Part shown: positions 19,864 through 27,277 of the stretch, one piece after another
Numbering within the stretch: position 1 is the first letter of the stretch
Layout: the number at the start of each line of letters is the position of its first letter
Assembly: GCA_963696325.1 (NCBI GenBank)
Contig: CAVOJV010000015.1
Span: forward strand, 28,707 to 92,706
Length of the DNA: 64,000 bases
From: CAVOJV01 sp963696325
GTDB taxonomy: Bacteria > Pseudomonadota > Gammaproteobacteria > Competibacterales > Competibacteraceae
Reading direction: 5' to 3'
The notes under the pieces: generated by a model
The model's database searches: none
What the model saw: the letters and a program-made list of their open reading frames with translations, nothing else
Told to the model about the DNA's origin: nothing
Made by a program: the position numbers and the translations under genes

Positions 19864-20234
19864 TGGATGACTCCTTGGAAATTTTCGTGCCTCTGGCATT
19901 TCGCCGGCGTGGCGCCCGGCGGGTGGCCGCCGACGACCGCCACGTCCACGACGTGACGTTGCTGGAGGGGGTGGCGCGCGGCTTCTACTGGCAGCATCTC
20001 GTCGACACCGGCGCGATGAAGAGCGGATCGGACATCGCGCGGGCGGAAGGCCTGCACCCGTCAGTACCCAATGAGCTGATGCGCCTGACCCTGCTCGCGC
20101 CCGACATCATCGACTTGTTGATGACCGGACGGCAGCCGCGCCGGATGAACCTGATCCGGTTCCAGCGGAACCCGCTGCCCGTGGACTGGGAGGCCCAGCG
20201 GCAGATCGTGAAGCGCTTTGAGGAGGATGCATGA
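19863..20234 (+). CDS. Conserved hypothetical protein next to a recombinase
   Basis: A 123-residue protein starting with a TGATG overlap to the recombinase. It contains ARRVAADDRHVHDVTLLEG and a central AEGLHPSVPNELMRLTLLAPDIIDLLMTG that looks like a helix-turn-helix dimer of the type often found in the C-terminal companion of serine recombinases. LPVDWEAQRQIV near the end is typical of the same companions. Function not established; probably an accessory DNA-binding protein of the lost island. Confidence 0.5.
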   Translation: MDDSLEIFVPLAFRRRGARRVAADDRHVHDVTLLEGVARGFYWQHLVDTGAMKSGSDIARAEGLHPSVPNELMRLTLLAPDIIDLLMTGRQPRRMNLIRFQRNPLPVDWEAQRQIVKRFEEDA

Positions 20235-20410
20235 GCAAGAAGCACCGTGGCCGAATCAAGGGCGATCCGGTCACCTATCAATTGCTAACCCCTGCAGAAG
20301 GCGTGCAACTGGAAACCTTCGTGCCCTGGACGTTAGTGAAACGGAGCTTCAAGAAGCAGGTCATCGTCTTGGCGTGCCCCCACGACGGGCACGTCAGCGT
20401 CGATTCCAGA
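20231..20410 (+). pseudogene. Truncated hypothetical protein at the mer junction
   Basis: Starts with a 4-base overlap (ATGA) to the preceding gene: MSKKHRGRIKGDPVTYQLL, ETFVPWTLVKRSFKKQVI. Coherent coding character is lost at about 20400, immediately before the stop of merP on the opposite strand at 20421, so it appears cut by the rearrangement that brought in the mer genes. Not recognised beyond its neighbours. Confidence 0.4.
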
Positions 20411-20420
20411 ATCAGGTCAC

Positions 20421-20705
20421 TCACTTCGTGCTCCCGGCCACGGTCGACGGATAGCCCGCCTCCTGGGTCGCACGCGTCAGGGCTTCGACATTCGCACGGG
20501 CATCGTCAAACGTCACCGTTGCCTCGCGCGTGTCCAGGCTCACCTCGGTCTTGCTGACGCCCGGGACCTTGGAGAGCGCCTTCTTGACCGTGATCGGGCA
20601 AGCTGCGCAGTTCATCCCCGGTACCGACAAGGTGACGGTCCTACTTGCCGCCATGACCGGCACTGTGATCACGGTCAGCATCAAGGTGGCGAGCCATTTG
20701 TTCAT
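20421..20705 (-). CDS. merP: MerP periplasmic mercury-binding protein
   Basis: A 94-residue protein with a signal peptide (NKWLATLMLTVITVPVMAA) and the heavy-metal-associated fold with GMNCAACPITVKKAL, the GMxCxxC Hg(II) site. It binds Hg(II) in the periplasm and hands it to MerT. It is 11 bases downstream of merT in the same operon. I took the internal ATG at 20705; a longer upstream extension would not be a signal peptide. Confidence 0.93.
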   Translation of the reverse strand: MNKWLATLMLTVITVPVMAASRTVTLSVPGMNCAACPITVKKALSKVPGVSKTEVSLDTREATVTFDDARANVEALTRATQEAGYPSTVAGSTK

Positions 20706-20716
20706 AGGTGTCTCCT

Positions 20717-21088
20717 TCAGTAGAACAAGGGGGCGATCAACGGGAACCCGAGCGCCACGACTACCAGCGCCACGACCACCCAAAACAGCGTCTTGTAGCT
20801 GCGGTTGATGCGGGGTACCGCACAGATCTGACCGGGTTTACAGGCAGCGGCGGGCCGCCAGATCCGTCGCCACGCGAAAAACAGGGCGATGACGGCGGCC
20901 ACGATGAAGGCCGGGCGGTAAGGCTCCAAAGCGGTCAGGTTGCTGATCCATGCCCCGGACACGCCCAATGTGATCTGCACGAGCGGCCCCAGGCAGCAGG
21001 TCGACGCGAGGATGGCGGCCAGCCCGCCCGTCAGCAGCGCGCCGCGCCCTGTTTTGTCGGAAGGGTCAGTTGGGAAATCTGGTTTCAT
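20717..21088 (-). CDS. merT: MerT mercuric transport membrane protein
   Basis: A 123-residue inner-membrane protein with three hydrophobic segments, the cysteine pair STCCLGPLVQITLG in helix 1 and the periplasmic or cytoplasmic loop cysteines ACKPGQICAVP, all diagnostic of MerT. It moves Hg(II) into the cytoplasm for reduction. It is read divergently from merR and preceded by a canonical mer promoter. No merA is found downstream, so imported mercury would have no reductase encoded here. Confidence 0.93.
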   Translation of the reverse strand: MKPDFPTDPSDKTGRGALLTGGLAAILASTCCLGPLVQITLGVSGAWISNLTALEPYRPAFIVAAVIALFFAWRRIWRPAAACKPGQICAVPRINRSYKTLFWVVVALVVVALGFPLIAPLFY

Positions 21089-21094
21089 GCCTTA

Positions 21095-21125
21095 AGCTTA
21101 CTTCCGTACTTAAGTGCGGAGCCAA
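21095..21125 (-). promoter_or_regulatory. mer promoter-operator (MerR-controlled, 19-bp spacer)
   Basis: On the minus strand there is a -35 box TTGGCT and a -10 box TAAGCT separated by 19 bases. The imperfect dyad CCGCACTT-AAGTACGG fills the spacer. The overlong 19-bp spacing and the dyad are the signature of MerR-type operators, where the regulator untwists the DNA on metal binding. It drives merTP; merR lies on the other side. Confidence 0.85.
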
Positions 21126-21129
21126 GCCC

Positions 21130-21535
21130 ATGAGCGAAATATCCGAATCCCTCACCATCGGCGTCTTGGCGGAGGCTGCCGGGGTCAATGTCGAGACGAT
21201 CCGCTTCTACCAGCGCCGTGGCCTGATGCAGGAGCCCGGCCGTCCACAGGGAGGCATCCGTCGATACGGCGCGCAGACCTTGCGCGCATGCGCTTCATCA
21301 AGTCCGCCCAGCGGTTGGGGTTCAGCCTCGACGAGATCGGGGACTTGCTCAAACTTGACGATGGGTCGCACTGCACAGAGGCGCGCGAACAGGCCGAGCG
21401 CAAGCTGGTGGACGTTCGCGCCAAACTCGCCGATCTCCACCGCATAGAAACGGTGTTCAGGGGCTCGTGGATCGCTGCTGCGCCGCCAGCGGACAGATTC
21501 AGTGTCGGATGATTCAGGCGCTGCAGGAGGCGTGA
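21130..21535 (+). pseudogene. merR: MerR mercury-responsive regulator, two frameshifts
   Basis: The N-terminal winged helix is clear: LTIGVLAEAAGVNVETIRFY and QRRGLMQEPGRP, then GIRRYG. After a one-base break near 21285 the frame gives RMRFIKSAQRLGFSLDEIGD and LLKLDDGSHC, containing the first metal-ligand cysteine. After a second break near 21465 it gives LVDRCCAASGQIQCRMIQAL with the other ligand cysteines, ending at 21535. All three Hg(II) cysteines are thus present but not in one frame. Confidence 0.8.
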
Positions 21536-21770
21536 CCCGACTGGCCCGTCGTTCTCCGTTCTCGGTCGTCAACGCACGACCACGCGCCAACTCCAACCCA
21601 GAGGCTTCAAACCCGCGCCAGTCTCGAAATCAGACCCTTGATCGCTCAAGAGACCGGCAGAGAACCGAGAGATAAAGGCCGGAAGATCGCAGCCAGTGCG
21701 CAGGGCAGCGGGTGGGTGTCGCTCAAGAGGCCAAGGCGGAAAACCGCGCCAACACTGGCGTTCAGGCAAT
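21536..21770. other. Spacer between the mer module and ssrA
   Basis: About 235 bases without a convincing gene. The stretch contains arginine-rich open frames only and no tRNA-like fold that I can see. It marks the boundary between the accessory region and the conserved ssrA-smpB region. Confidence 0.5.
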
Positions 21771-21803
21771 AAAAAACCCCAACCGAGAACGGTTGGGGTT
21801 TAG
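21771..21803 (-). terminator. Rho-independent terminator of ssrA
   Basis: On the minus strand the sequence aaccccaaccgttctcggtt forms a hairpin with stem CCCCAACC/GGTTGGGG and is followed by a run of six T. It lies right after the CCA end of the tmRNA. Confidence 0.85.
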
Positions 21804-21807
21804 GTAT

Positions 21808-22179
21808 TGGTGGAGGCGGGGGGAATCGAACCCCCGTCCGCAAATCCTCCGCCCTTGGTACTACATGCGTAGCCACGTCGTTCATTTAACCGCTGGCGCC
21901 CCGACGGGCAGGGTTGCCGAACGGCGGTCCTGATTTGGATTTAGCGACGCAGCCCCAGGCGTGCCTTGTCGCGATCTTGTGTTGAGTCGACCCCTGAAGC
22001 GTCCCGAAGGACTCCGTACCTCACAAGCACGTTCCGGTCAGAGGCTAGCCGCGATTAAGCGGCTAGGGCGTAGTTGTCGTCGTTGGCAACTATTATTTTG
22101 CAGCAGGATTTACGAGGATAACTGCGTCCTCGGCATGCACCTCAGGTTTCGCAACCCACGTCGAATCCAGGTCGCCCCC
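21808..22179 (-). ncRNA. ssrA: Transfer-messenger RNA (tmRNA)
   Basis: The minus strand starts GGGGGCGACCTGGATTCGAC at 22179 and ends with a T-arm (GGTTCGATTCC) and an acceptor strand ending CCACCA at 21808, which pair as the tRNA-like domain. The internal open frame at 22087-22055 reads GCC AAC GAC GAC AAC TAC GCC CTA GCC GCT TAA, giving the degradation tag ANDDNYALAA, close to the E. coli tag. With SmpB it rescues stalled ribosomes. Length 372 nt is normal. A one-piece molecule is indicated. Confidence 0.96.
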
Positions 22180-22233
22180 TTGTTACACAAATTAGAAATA
22201 TAGAGAATTGCAAAGTTCCACACCAACGCAATT

Positions 22234-22701
22234 TTAAGCCGTGCGCATTAACCGCTGCTTGTCGCGTTGCCAGTCGCGATCCTTTTCCGTGGCCCGCTTG
22301 TCGTAATCCTTCTTGCCTTTGGCCAGGCCCACATCCAGTTTGGCGCGGCCACGCTTCCAGTACATGGCCAAGGGCATCAGGGTATAGCCCTTGCGCTCCA
22401 CGGAACCGATCAACTTGTTCAGTTCCTCCCGATGCAACAACAGCTTGCGGGTGCGGGTGGGATCGGGATTGACATGCGTGGAAGCCGAACTCAGGGGCGA
22501 GATATGACAGCCGAATAAATAGGCCTCGCCTTCCTTGATCAGCACATAGCTTTCCTTGAGGTGGGCGCGACCGGCGCGCAGACTCTTGACCTCCCAGCCT
22601 TGCAGGGAGATGCCCGCTTCGAAATGCTCCTCGATAAAGTAATCGTGGTAAGCTTTTTTATTTTTGGCGATGCTGTTATCGATGATTTGTTTCTTGTTCA
22701 T
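22234..22701 (-). CDS. smpB: SmpB, tmRNA-binding protein
   Basis: An intact 155-residue SmpB: KNKKAYHDYFIEEHFEAGI, LQGWEVKSLRAGRAHLKESY, the OB-fold core, and the basic C-terminal tail ending KDRDWQRDKQRLMRTA that enters the mRNA channel. It binds the tRNA-like part of the tmRNA encoded just downstream on the same strand. Adjacent smpB-ssrA is a common arrangement in this class. Confidence 0.96.
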   Translation of the reverse strand: MNKKQIIDNSIAKNKKAYHDYFIEEHFEAGISLQGWEVKSLRAGRAHLKESYVLIKEGEAYLFGCHISPLSSASTHVNPDPTRTRKLLLHREELNKLIGSVERKGYTLMPLAMYWKRGRAKLDVGLAKGKKDYDKRATEKDRDWQRDKQRLMRTA

Positions 22702-22894
22702 CAGCGCATTATAAGCGATTCCTCAAGCAGGTGTTACTTACGTCAGGCTGTCCGGCAAGCCGCGAGGTGTTGAGCGCCACCGCGAAGTCGCCCAAAATCG
22801 CGCAAGTTCAAGGGGTAAATCCGCGGCGATTTGCTTCACCACTGACATAATTAAGATGATCTGTCCGGATGGATGATTTGGGAGGCGTGACGTA

Positions 22895-23332
22895 GTGGCA
22901 GCTGTACGTAAGAGCGCGCTGGTTCCTTATGCGGCGGCCGACATGTTTGCCTTGGTCAATGACGTGGAAGCCTATCCGCGCTTTTTGCCCTGGTGCCGTT
23001 CGACACGGGTTCTCAGCCACAATCAGGATGAGGTCCGGGCCAGTATCGAACTGGTCAAGGGGGGCGTGCATAAGTGGTTCAGCACCTGCAACCGCTTGCA
23101 ACGGGACAAGATGATCGAGATCCGCCTGTTGGAAGGTCCGTTTCTGCGCCTGGAAGGCTATTGGCGCTTCGAGTCCCTGCGCAGCGATGCCTGCAAGGTA
23201 TCTCTTGACATGGAATTCGAGTTTTCCAATGCTTTGCTAAGCTTGGCCATCGGGCCGATTTTTAGCCAGATTACCAATTCTCTGGTAGATGCTTTTTGCA
23301 AGCGCGCCGTGGAGGTGTATGGTGGACGCTAA
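22895..23332 (+). CDS. ratA: RatA, START-domain (COQ10-like) protein
   Basis: A 145-residue START/polyketide-cyclase-like protein: AADMFALVNDVEAYPRFLPW, CRSTRVLS, then a C-terminal helix NSLVDAFCKRAVEVYG. In E. coli RatA is described as a ribosome-association inhibitor, while homologues resemble the ubiquinone-binding COQ10; the physiological role here is open. A GGAGG site lies 9 bases before the GTG start at 22895. It overlaps rnfH and is divergent from smpB, as in many gammaproteobacteria. Confidence 0.9.
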   Translation: MAAVRKSALVPYAAADMFALVNDVEAYPRFLPWCRSTRVLSHNQDEVRASIELVKGGVHKWFSTCNRLQRDKMIEIRLLEGPFLRLEGYWRFESLRSDACKVSLDMEFEFSNALLSLAIGPIFSQITNSLVDAFCKRAVEVYGGR

Positions 23333-23660
23333 CAAAACCATCCGGGTGGAAGTGGCCTATGCGCGTGCTGACGAGCAGGTCATTATTCCGGTGGAGGTGC
23401 TGGAAGGGGCCACGCTGGAGCAGGCTCTGATCCTGTCTCGAATTCAAGAGCGGTTCCCGGAGATCGATCCGGCCACTGCCAAGGTGGGTATCTTTGGCAA
23501 GCTCAACAAATTATCTGCCACGCTGCGAGCCGGTGACCGAGTGGAAATTTACCGGCCCCTGATCGCCGATCCCAAGGTCGTACGCAAACAGCGCGCCGCC
23601 GAGGGCAAGCGCATGAAGAGGGGAAGGGGAGAGCCTGGCGGGCGAGTAGCAAAAAATTAA
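23319..23660 (+). CDS. rnfH: RnfH/RatB family ubiquitin-like protein
   Basis: A 113-residue protein with the RnfH beta-grasp core: IRVEVAYARADEQVIIPVEV, GATLEQALILS, VGIFGKLNKLSATLRAGDR and VEIYRPLIADPKVVRKQRA. It overlaps the end of ratA by 14 bases, so the two are translationally coupled. The C-terminal basic tail (GKRMKRGRGEPGGRVAKN) is longer than in some members. Function remains poorly defined in the family. Confidence 0.9.
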   Translation: MVDANKTIRVEVAYARADEQVIIPVEVLEGATLEQALILSRIQERFPEIDPATAKVGIFGKLNKLSATLRAGDRVEIYRPLIADPKVVRKQRAAEGKRMKRGRGEPGGRVAKN

Positions 23661-23971
23661 GGCTGCGGATTGACACTGCCCTCAACGTGGCTTAGCAGCT
23701 CCCCTTTAAAGAAGAGGCTGATGTGGCGCTGCTCAGCCGGTTTGTACGCCGGCTTGAAGCGGTAGACATAATCCCAGCGGTCGGCATGGAAAGGATCGCT
23801 CAGCAAAGGCGTGCCTAACAGGAACTGCACCTGATTCTTGGTCATGCCGGGTTTGAGTTCGTCCACCATGGCCTGGTCGATGTAGTTACCTTGCCGAATG
23901 TCGACCTTGTAGCAGCCAGCGGTCAGCACCAAAACGATGGAACAGACGATAGAAATGAGAACGCTGTGCAT
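23657..23971 (-). CDS. bamE: BamE, outer-membrane assembly lipoprotein
   Basis: A 104-residue lipoprotein: signal segment SIVCSIVLVLTAGC with a lipobox cysteine at residue 20, then YKVDIRQGNYIDQAMVDELK and GMTKNQVQFLLGTPLLSDPF, the SmpA/OmlA signature. It is part of the BAM complex that folds beta-barrel proteins, anchored in the inner leaflet of the outer membrane. It converges with rnfH (4-base overlap) and is divergent from fur, the usual arrangement. Confidence 0.95.
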   Translation of the reverse strand: MHSVLISIVCSIVLVLTAGCYKVDIRQGNYIDQAMVDELKPGMTKNQVQFLLGTPLLSDPFHADRWDYVYRFKPAYKPAEQRHISLFFKGELLSHVEGSVNPQP

Positions 23972-24060
23972 TTGAATGCTTTATCATGGTTGTTTAAACT
24001 TGGTGCATCATAACTCAAAGGCAGCCGTGTGTGCATGACCGCTGCGGGAGGTAAATCCGC

Positions 24061-24489
24061 TTGGGTTCAAGTGAGCTAAAGAAGGCTGGTCTGAAGGTTA
24101 CGCTGCCGCGCATGAAAATCCTCAATATGCTGCAAGCCCATGGTGACCTGCATATGACAGCCGAGGATATTTACAAGAACCTGCTGAGTTCCGGCGAGGA
24201 GATTGGCCTTGCCACGGTCTACCGGGTTCTGACTCAGTTCGAGTCGGTGGGTCTCGTTAAGCGCCACCACTTCGAAGGAGGCCAATCCGTCTTTGAACTG
24301 AATCAGGGTGGCCACCACGATCATATTGTCTGTTTGCAGTGCGGCAAGATCATCGAATTTTACGATGAGGTCATCGAGCAGCGGCAACGCGATATCACAC
24401 AACGCCTCGGGTTTGAACTGGCCGAGCACTGCCTGATCCTGTATGGAAACTGCAGCAAGGAAGACTGTCCTAATCGCTTACCTGCGTAA
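24061..24489 (+). CDS. fur: Fur, ferric uptake regulator
   Basis: A 142-residue Fur: ELKKAGLKVTLPRMKIL, the winged helix with TAEDIYKNLLSSGEEIGLAT, VYRVLTQFESVGLVKRHHFE, the metal site region GGHHDHIVCLQCGKIIEF with the CxxC, and the second pair CSKEDC near the end. With Fe(II) it represses iron-uptake genes. The start is a TTG at 24061 with GGGAGG 9 bases upstream. bamE and fur are divergent. Confidence 0.95.
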   Translation: MGSSELKKAGLKVTLPRMKILNMLQAHGDLHMTAEDIYKNLLSSGEEIGLATVYRVLTQFESVGLVKRHHFEGGQSVFELNQGGHHDHIVCLQCGKIIEFYDEVIEQRQRDITQRLGFELAEHCLILYGNCSKEDCPNRLPA

Positions 24490-24530
24490 GCCGCCTAGCT
24501 AATTTGCCCGAGCGGATTGAATCCGCTCAC

Positions 24531-26201
24531 TCAGTTCTGTACACAGTCAAGCATTTCCTCGGCATGCGCACGGGTATTGGCGGTGACAGCCAGGCCGCCC
24601 AGCATGCGGGCAATCTCTTCAATGCGCTCACGCCGCTGCAACGCCACGATCTGGGCACAGGTGGAATGGTCATCCGTGTATTTGTTGACTTTAAAGTGTT
24701 GATGCGCCTGGGCGGCCACCTGGGGTAGATGGGTCACGCACAGCACTTGGCGGGTCTTGCCCAGGGCGCGCAACTGCCGCCCCACGATCTCGGCCACGCT
24801 ACCCCCGATGCCGGTGTCCACTTCGTCGAAGATCAGGGTTGGGATATGAGCGGCATGGGCGGCGATGACCTGTATCGCCAAGCTAATGCGGGAAAGCTCA
24901 CCACCCGAGGCGACCCTCGTCAGGGACTTAAGCGGTTGGCCGGGGTTGGCGCTAACCTGAAACTCCACGGCCTCGACGCCGTGAGGAGAGGGTTTGCCAA
25001 GCGGTTCCAGGGCGATGGCAAAGCGCCCGCCCGGCATTCCCAGTTCCGCCATCGCTGCGCTGACCCGTGTGCTCAGTGCTGCTACCGCCGTCGTCCGCCG
25101 GGCGCTCAGTTCCCTGGCACTGCCGGAATACGCTCGGAGAGCCTCTGTCATCTGCTGTTCCAGTTGCTCCTGGCGCAGTTCGCTATTGTCAATCTCGTCC
25201 CGTTCGTCTCGCAAGCGCTTCAGCAGGGCAGGTAATTCCGCGGGGGGCAGGCGATGTTTGCGGGCCAATTCATGGATGGCGGCCAGTCGCTGTTCTACCC
25301 ATTCCAGCCGCGCCGGGTCCAATTCCACACGTTGCAGGTAATGGCGCAGTTCGGCGCTGGCCTCGCGCACCTGGATCAAGGCGGCGTTGAGCAGTTCACC
25401 CGCCGGGGCAAGCTGGGCATCCAAATCATAGAGGCTCTGCAAGTCTTGCAGCGTTTGGCTTAGCAAGCCTTGGACCGACACCTCTTCATTTTCGTAAAGG
25501 CAGCCCACGGCACGCTGGCAGGATTCCAGCAAACGACCGGCATTCGCCAAGCGCCGGTGTTCGGTTTCCAACGCCGCCAGTTCATCGGTTTGCAGGCCCA
25601 GGGTTTCCAGTTCCCGGACCTGATAGCGCAGCAGATCCAGGCGTGCGTCGCGCTCGACCTCCGCCCGCTGGAGAGTGGCCAGGGTTTGGCGCAGGCGGCT
25701 CCAGTCCTGGTAGTGCTGGCCGAGTTCCGCCAGCAGCGACTGATGGCCGGCGTAATCATCCAGCAATTGCCGTTGCAAATCGCGTTTCAGCAGCGACTGG
25801 TGTTCATGCTGGCCGTGGATGTCAACGAGCAGTTCGCCGAACTCCTTGAGCGCCTGCAGGGGTTGCGGAGAGCCGTCAATATAGGCGCGCGAACGGCCAT
25901 TGCGACTGATCACGCGGCGCAGGTGGCAATCCTGTTCGCCACTGCCTAATTCCCGTTCGGAGAGCCAGGCGCTGGCCGCTGGCAAGCCGCCGAGATCGAA
26001 GACGGCGCTGATCTCGGCGCGCTCGGCGCCGGCACGCACGACGTCGCTATCGGCGCGATCGCCGAGCAACAGGCCGAGCGCGTCGATCATGATGGATTTG
26101 CCGGCGCCCGTCTCGCCGGTGACGACGCTCATCCCGGCAGCCAGTTCCAACTCCAGGTATTCGACGATGGCGAAGTCGCGGATCTGTAGGTGATTCAACA
26201 T
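24531..26201 (-). CDS. recN: RecN, DNA repair SMC-like ATPase
   Basis: An intact 556-residue RecN: LNHLQIRDFAIVEYLELEL, Walker A VVTGETGAGKSIMIDAL, a long coiled-coil middle, the signature region VASGGELSRISLAIQV and Walker B LIFDEVDTGIGGSVAEIVGR, then VLCVTHLPQVAAQAHQHF. It helps double-strand break repair with RecA. It is followed at the upstream side by nadK on the same strand, as in many gammaproteobacteria, so the two may be co-transcribed. Confidence 0.96.
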   Translation of the reverse strand: MLNHLQIRDFAIVEYLELELAAGMSVVTGETGAGKSIMIDALGLLLGDRADSDVVRAGAERAEISAVFDLGGLPAASAWLSERELGSGEQDCHLRRVISRNGRSRAYIDGSPQPLQALKEFGELLVDIHGQHEHQSLLKRDLQRQLLDDYAGHQSLLAELGQHYQDWSRLRQTLATLQRAEVERDARLDLLRYQVRELETLGLQTDELAALETEHRRLANAGRLLESCQRAVGCLYENEEVSVQGLLSQTLQDLQSLYDLDAQLAPAGELLNAALIQVREASAELRHYLQRVELDPARLEWVEQRLAAIHELARKHRLPPAELPALLKRLRDERDEIDNSELRQEQLEQQMTEALRAYSGSARELSARRTTAVAALSTRVSAAMAELGMPGGRFAIALEPLGKPSPHGVEAVEFQVSANPGQPLKSLTRVASGGELSRISLAIQVIAAHAAHIPTLIFDEVDTGIGGSVAEIVGRQLRALGKTRQVLCVTHLPQVAAQAHQHFKVNKYTDDHSTCAQIVALQRRERIEEIARMLGGLAVTANTRAHAEEMLDCVQN

Positions 26202-26235
26202 ACGGTCGTGCCCAGATCGATGCTGGTGGATAAGG

Positions 26236-27135
26236 TTAACGGGTAAAGGGAGAGCCTTGCGGCGAAGCCCCCCACCCCAGCTTGGCCCTCAACAGTTCAA
26301 AGTAATCATGGTTGATTGGGTGGATGAGCCTGAGCTTGGGTGATTTTTTGCGTATCACGATATGGTCTCCGGGCTCGATGGCCAGACTGATCTGGCCGTC
26401 ACAGGTCACTTGGGTCTGGGTGGTATTGGAGGCATTGAGAAGAACTTCGATCACGCTGTCGGCGGTCACCACGATAGGGCGGTGGGTCAGGGTATGGGGG
26501 CAGATGGGCACTATTACCACCGCCTCCAGGGTGGGATGAATGATGGGTCCACCGCCGGACAGGGCATAGGCGGTGGAGCCGGTGGGGGTTGAAATGATCA
26601 GACCATCGGCCCGATAGGCATTCAGAAACCGGCCGTCAAGAAAGGTATTGACTTCAATCATGCGGGCCACGTCGCGCTTGTGGGCTACCACATCGTTGAG
26701 GGCGTCAGTCTGACTGATGATGCGGCCGTCGCGGACGATTTCGGCATGTAGCAGAGACCGCTCCTCTTCGCGGAATCGCCCGCTAAGCACTTCCTCAAGG
26801 CTAACCGGTATTTCTGCGGGGGAGACGTCGGCGAGAAAGCCCAGGCGACCCAGGTTGACGCCCAGGATGGGTACCTGAAAGTCCACCAGGGAGCGGGCGG
26901 CATTCAGGAGGGTGCCGTCGCCACCCATCGCGATAGCCAGATCACATTCCTGGCCGATGGCGTAACGCGTTGCTACCTCCAGGTCGTTGGAGGGAATGAA
27001 TTTGGCCGATGCCTCATCCACCAGGACGCGCAAATTTAGCCGGCGCAGATAATTGGCGATCTGGGCTAGGGTATCCGCCACGCTGGGATCGCCAAATTTT
27101 CCTATCAGGCCGATGGTGTTGAATGTGTAGGGCAT
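26236..27135 (-). CDS. nadK: NAD kinase
   Basis: A 299-residue ATP-NAD kinase with AIAMGGDGTLLNAARSL (GGDG motif), NDVVAHK, and TPTGSTAYALSGGGPIIHP. It phosphorylates NAD to NADP in the cytoplasm. It lies 34 bases upstream of recN on the same strand, and its start region is divergent from hrcA across a 120-base intergenic region. Length and motifs are those of a complete enzyme. Confidence 0.96.
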   Translation of the reverse strand: MPYTFNTIGLIGKFGDPSVADTLAQIANYLRRLNLRVLVDEASAKFIPSNDLEVATRYAIGQECDLAIAMGGDGTLLNAARSLVDFQVPILGVNLGRLGFLADVSPAEIPVSLEEVLSGRFREEERSLLHAEIVRDGRIISQTDALNDVVAHKRDVARMIEVNTFLDGRFLNAYRADGLIISTPTGSTAYALSGGGPIIHPTLEAVVIVPICPHTLTHRPIVVTADSVIEVLLNASNTTQTQVTCDGQISLAIEPGDHIVIRKKSPKLRLIHPINHDYFELLRAKLGWGASPQGSPFTR

Positions 27136-27201
27136 TGTCTCATAGGTTTCTGGTCAGCACATCAAACTTATCACTTCAAGGAACGCCAGCCAACCATCCC
27201 C

Positions 27202-27230
27202 TTGACACCTACAGGATGAGTTGCTAGGTT
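27202..27230 (+). promoter_or_regulatory. Sigma-70-type promoter of hrcA
   Basis: A -35 box TTGACA at 27202-27207 and a -10-like box TAGGTT at 27225-27230, separated by 17 bases. It places transcription start just at the left half of the CIRCE operator, the position where HrcA would block RNA polymerase. Confidence 0.7.
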
Positions 27231-27236
27231 CCATAT

Positions 27237-27263
27237 TTAGCACTCTTATTGATTGAGTGCTAA
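27237..27263 (+). promoter_or_regulatory. CIRCE operator (HrcA binding site)
   Basis: A perfect TTAGCACTC-N9-GAGTGCTAA inverted repeat with spacer ttattgatt. This is the exact consensus of the CIRCE element bound by the HrcA repressor. It sits between the promoter and the start of hrcA, giving autoregulation of the heat-shock operon. Confidence 0.97.
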
Positions 27264-27277
27264 TAGAGGATCCTAAC

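Noticed and set aside
21808..21845. A separate tRNA gene suggested by the T-arm-like sequence
   Set aside because: It is the 3' part of the tmRNA, which pairs with the GGGGGC at 22179; no anticodon arm is present next to it.
27257..27277. GTG at 27257 as start of hrcA
   Set aside because: It lies inside the perfect CIRCE operator and has no ribosome-binding site; the TTG at 27278 with AGAGGA is better.
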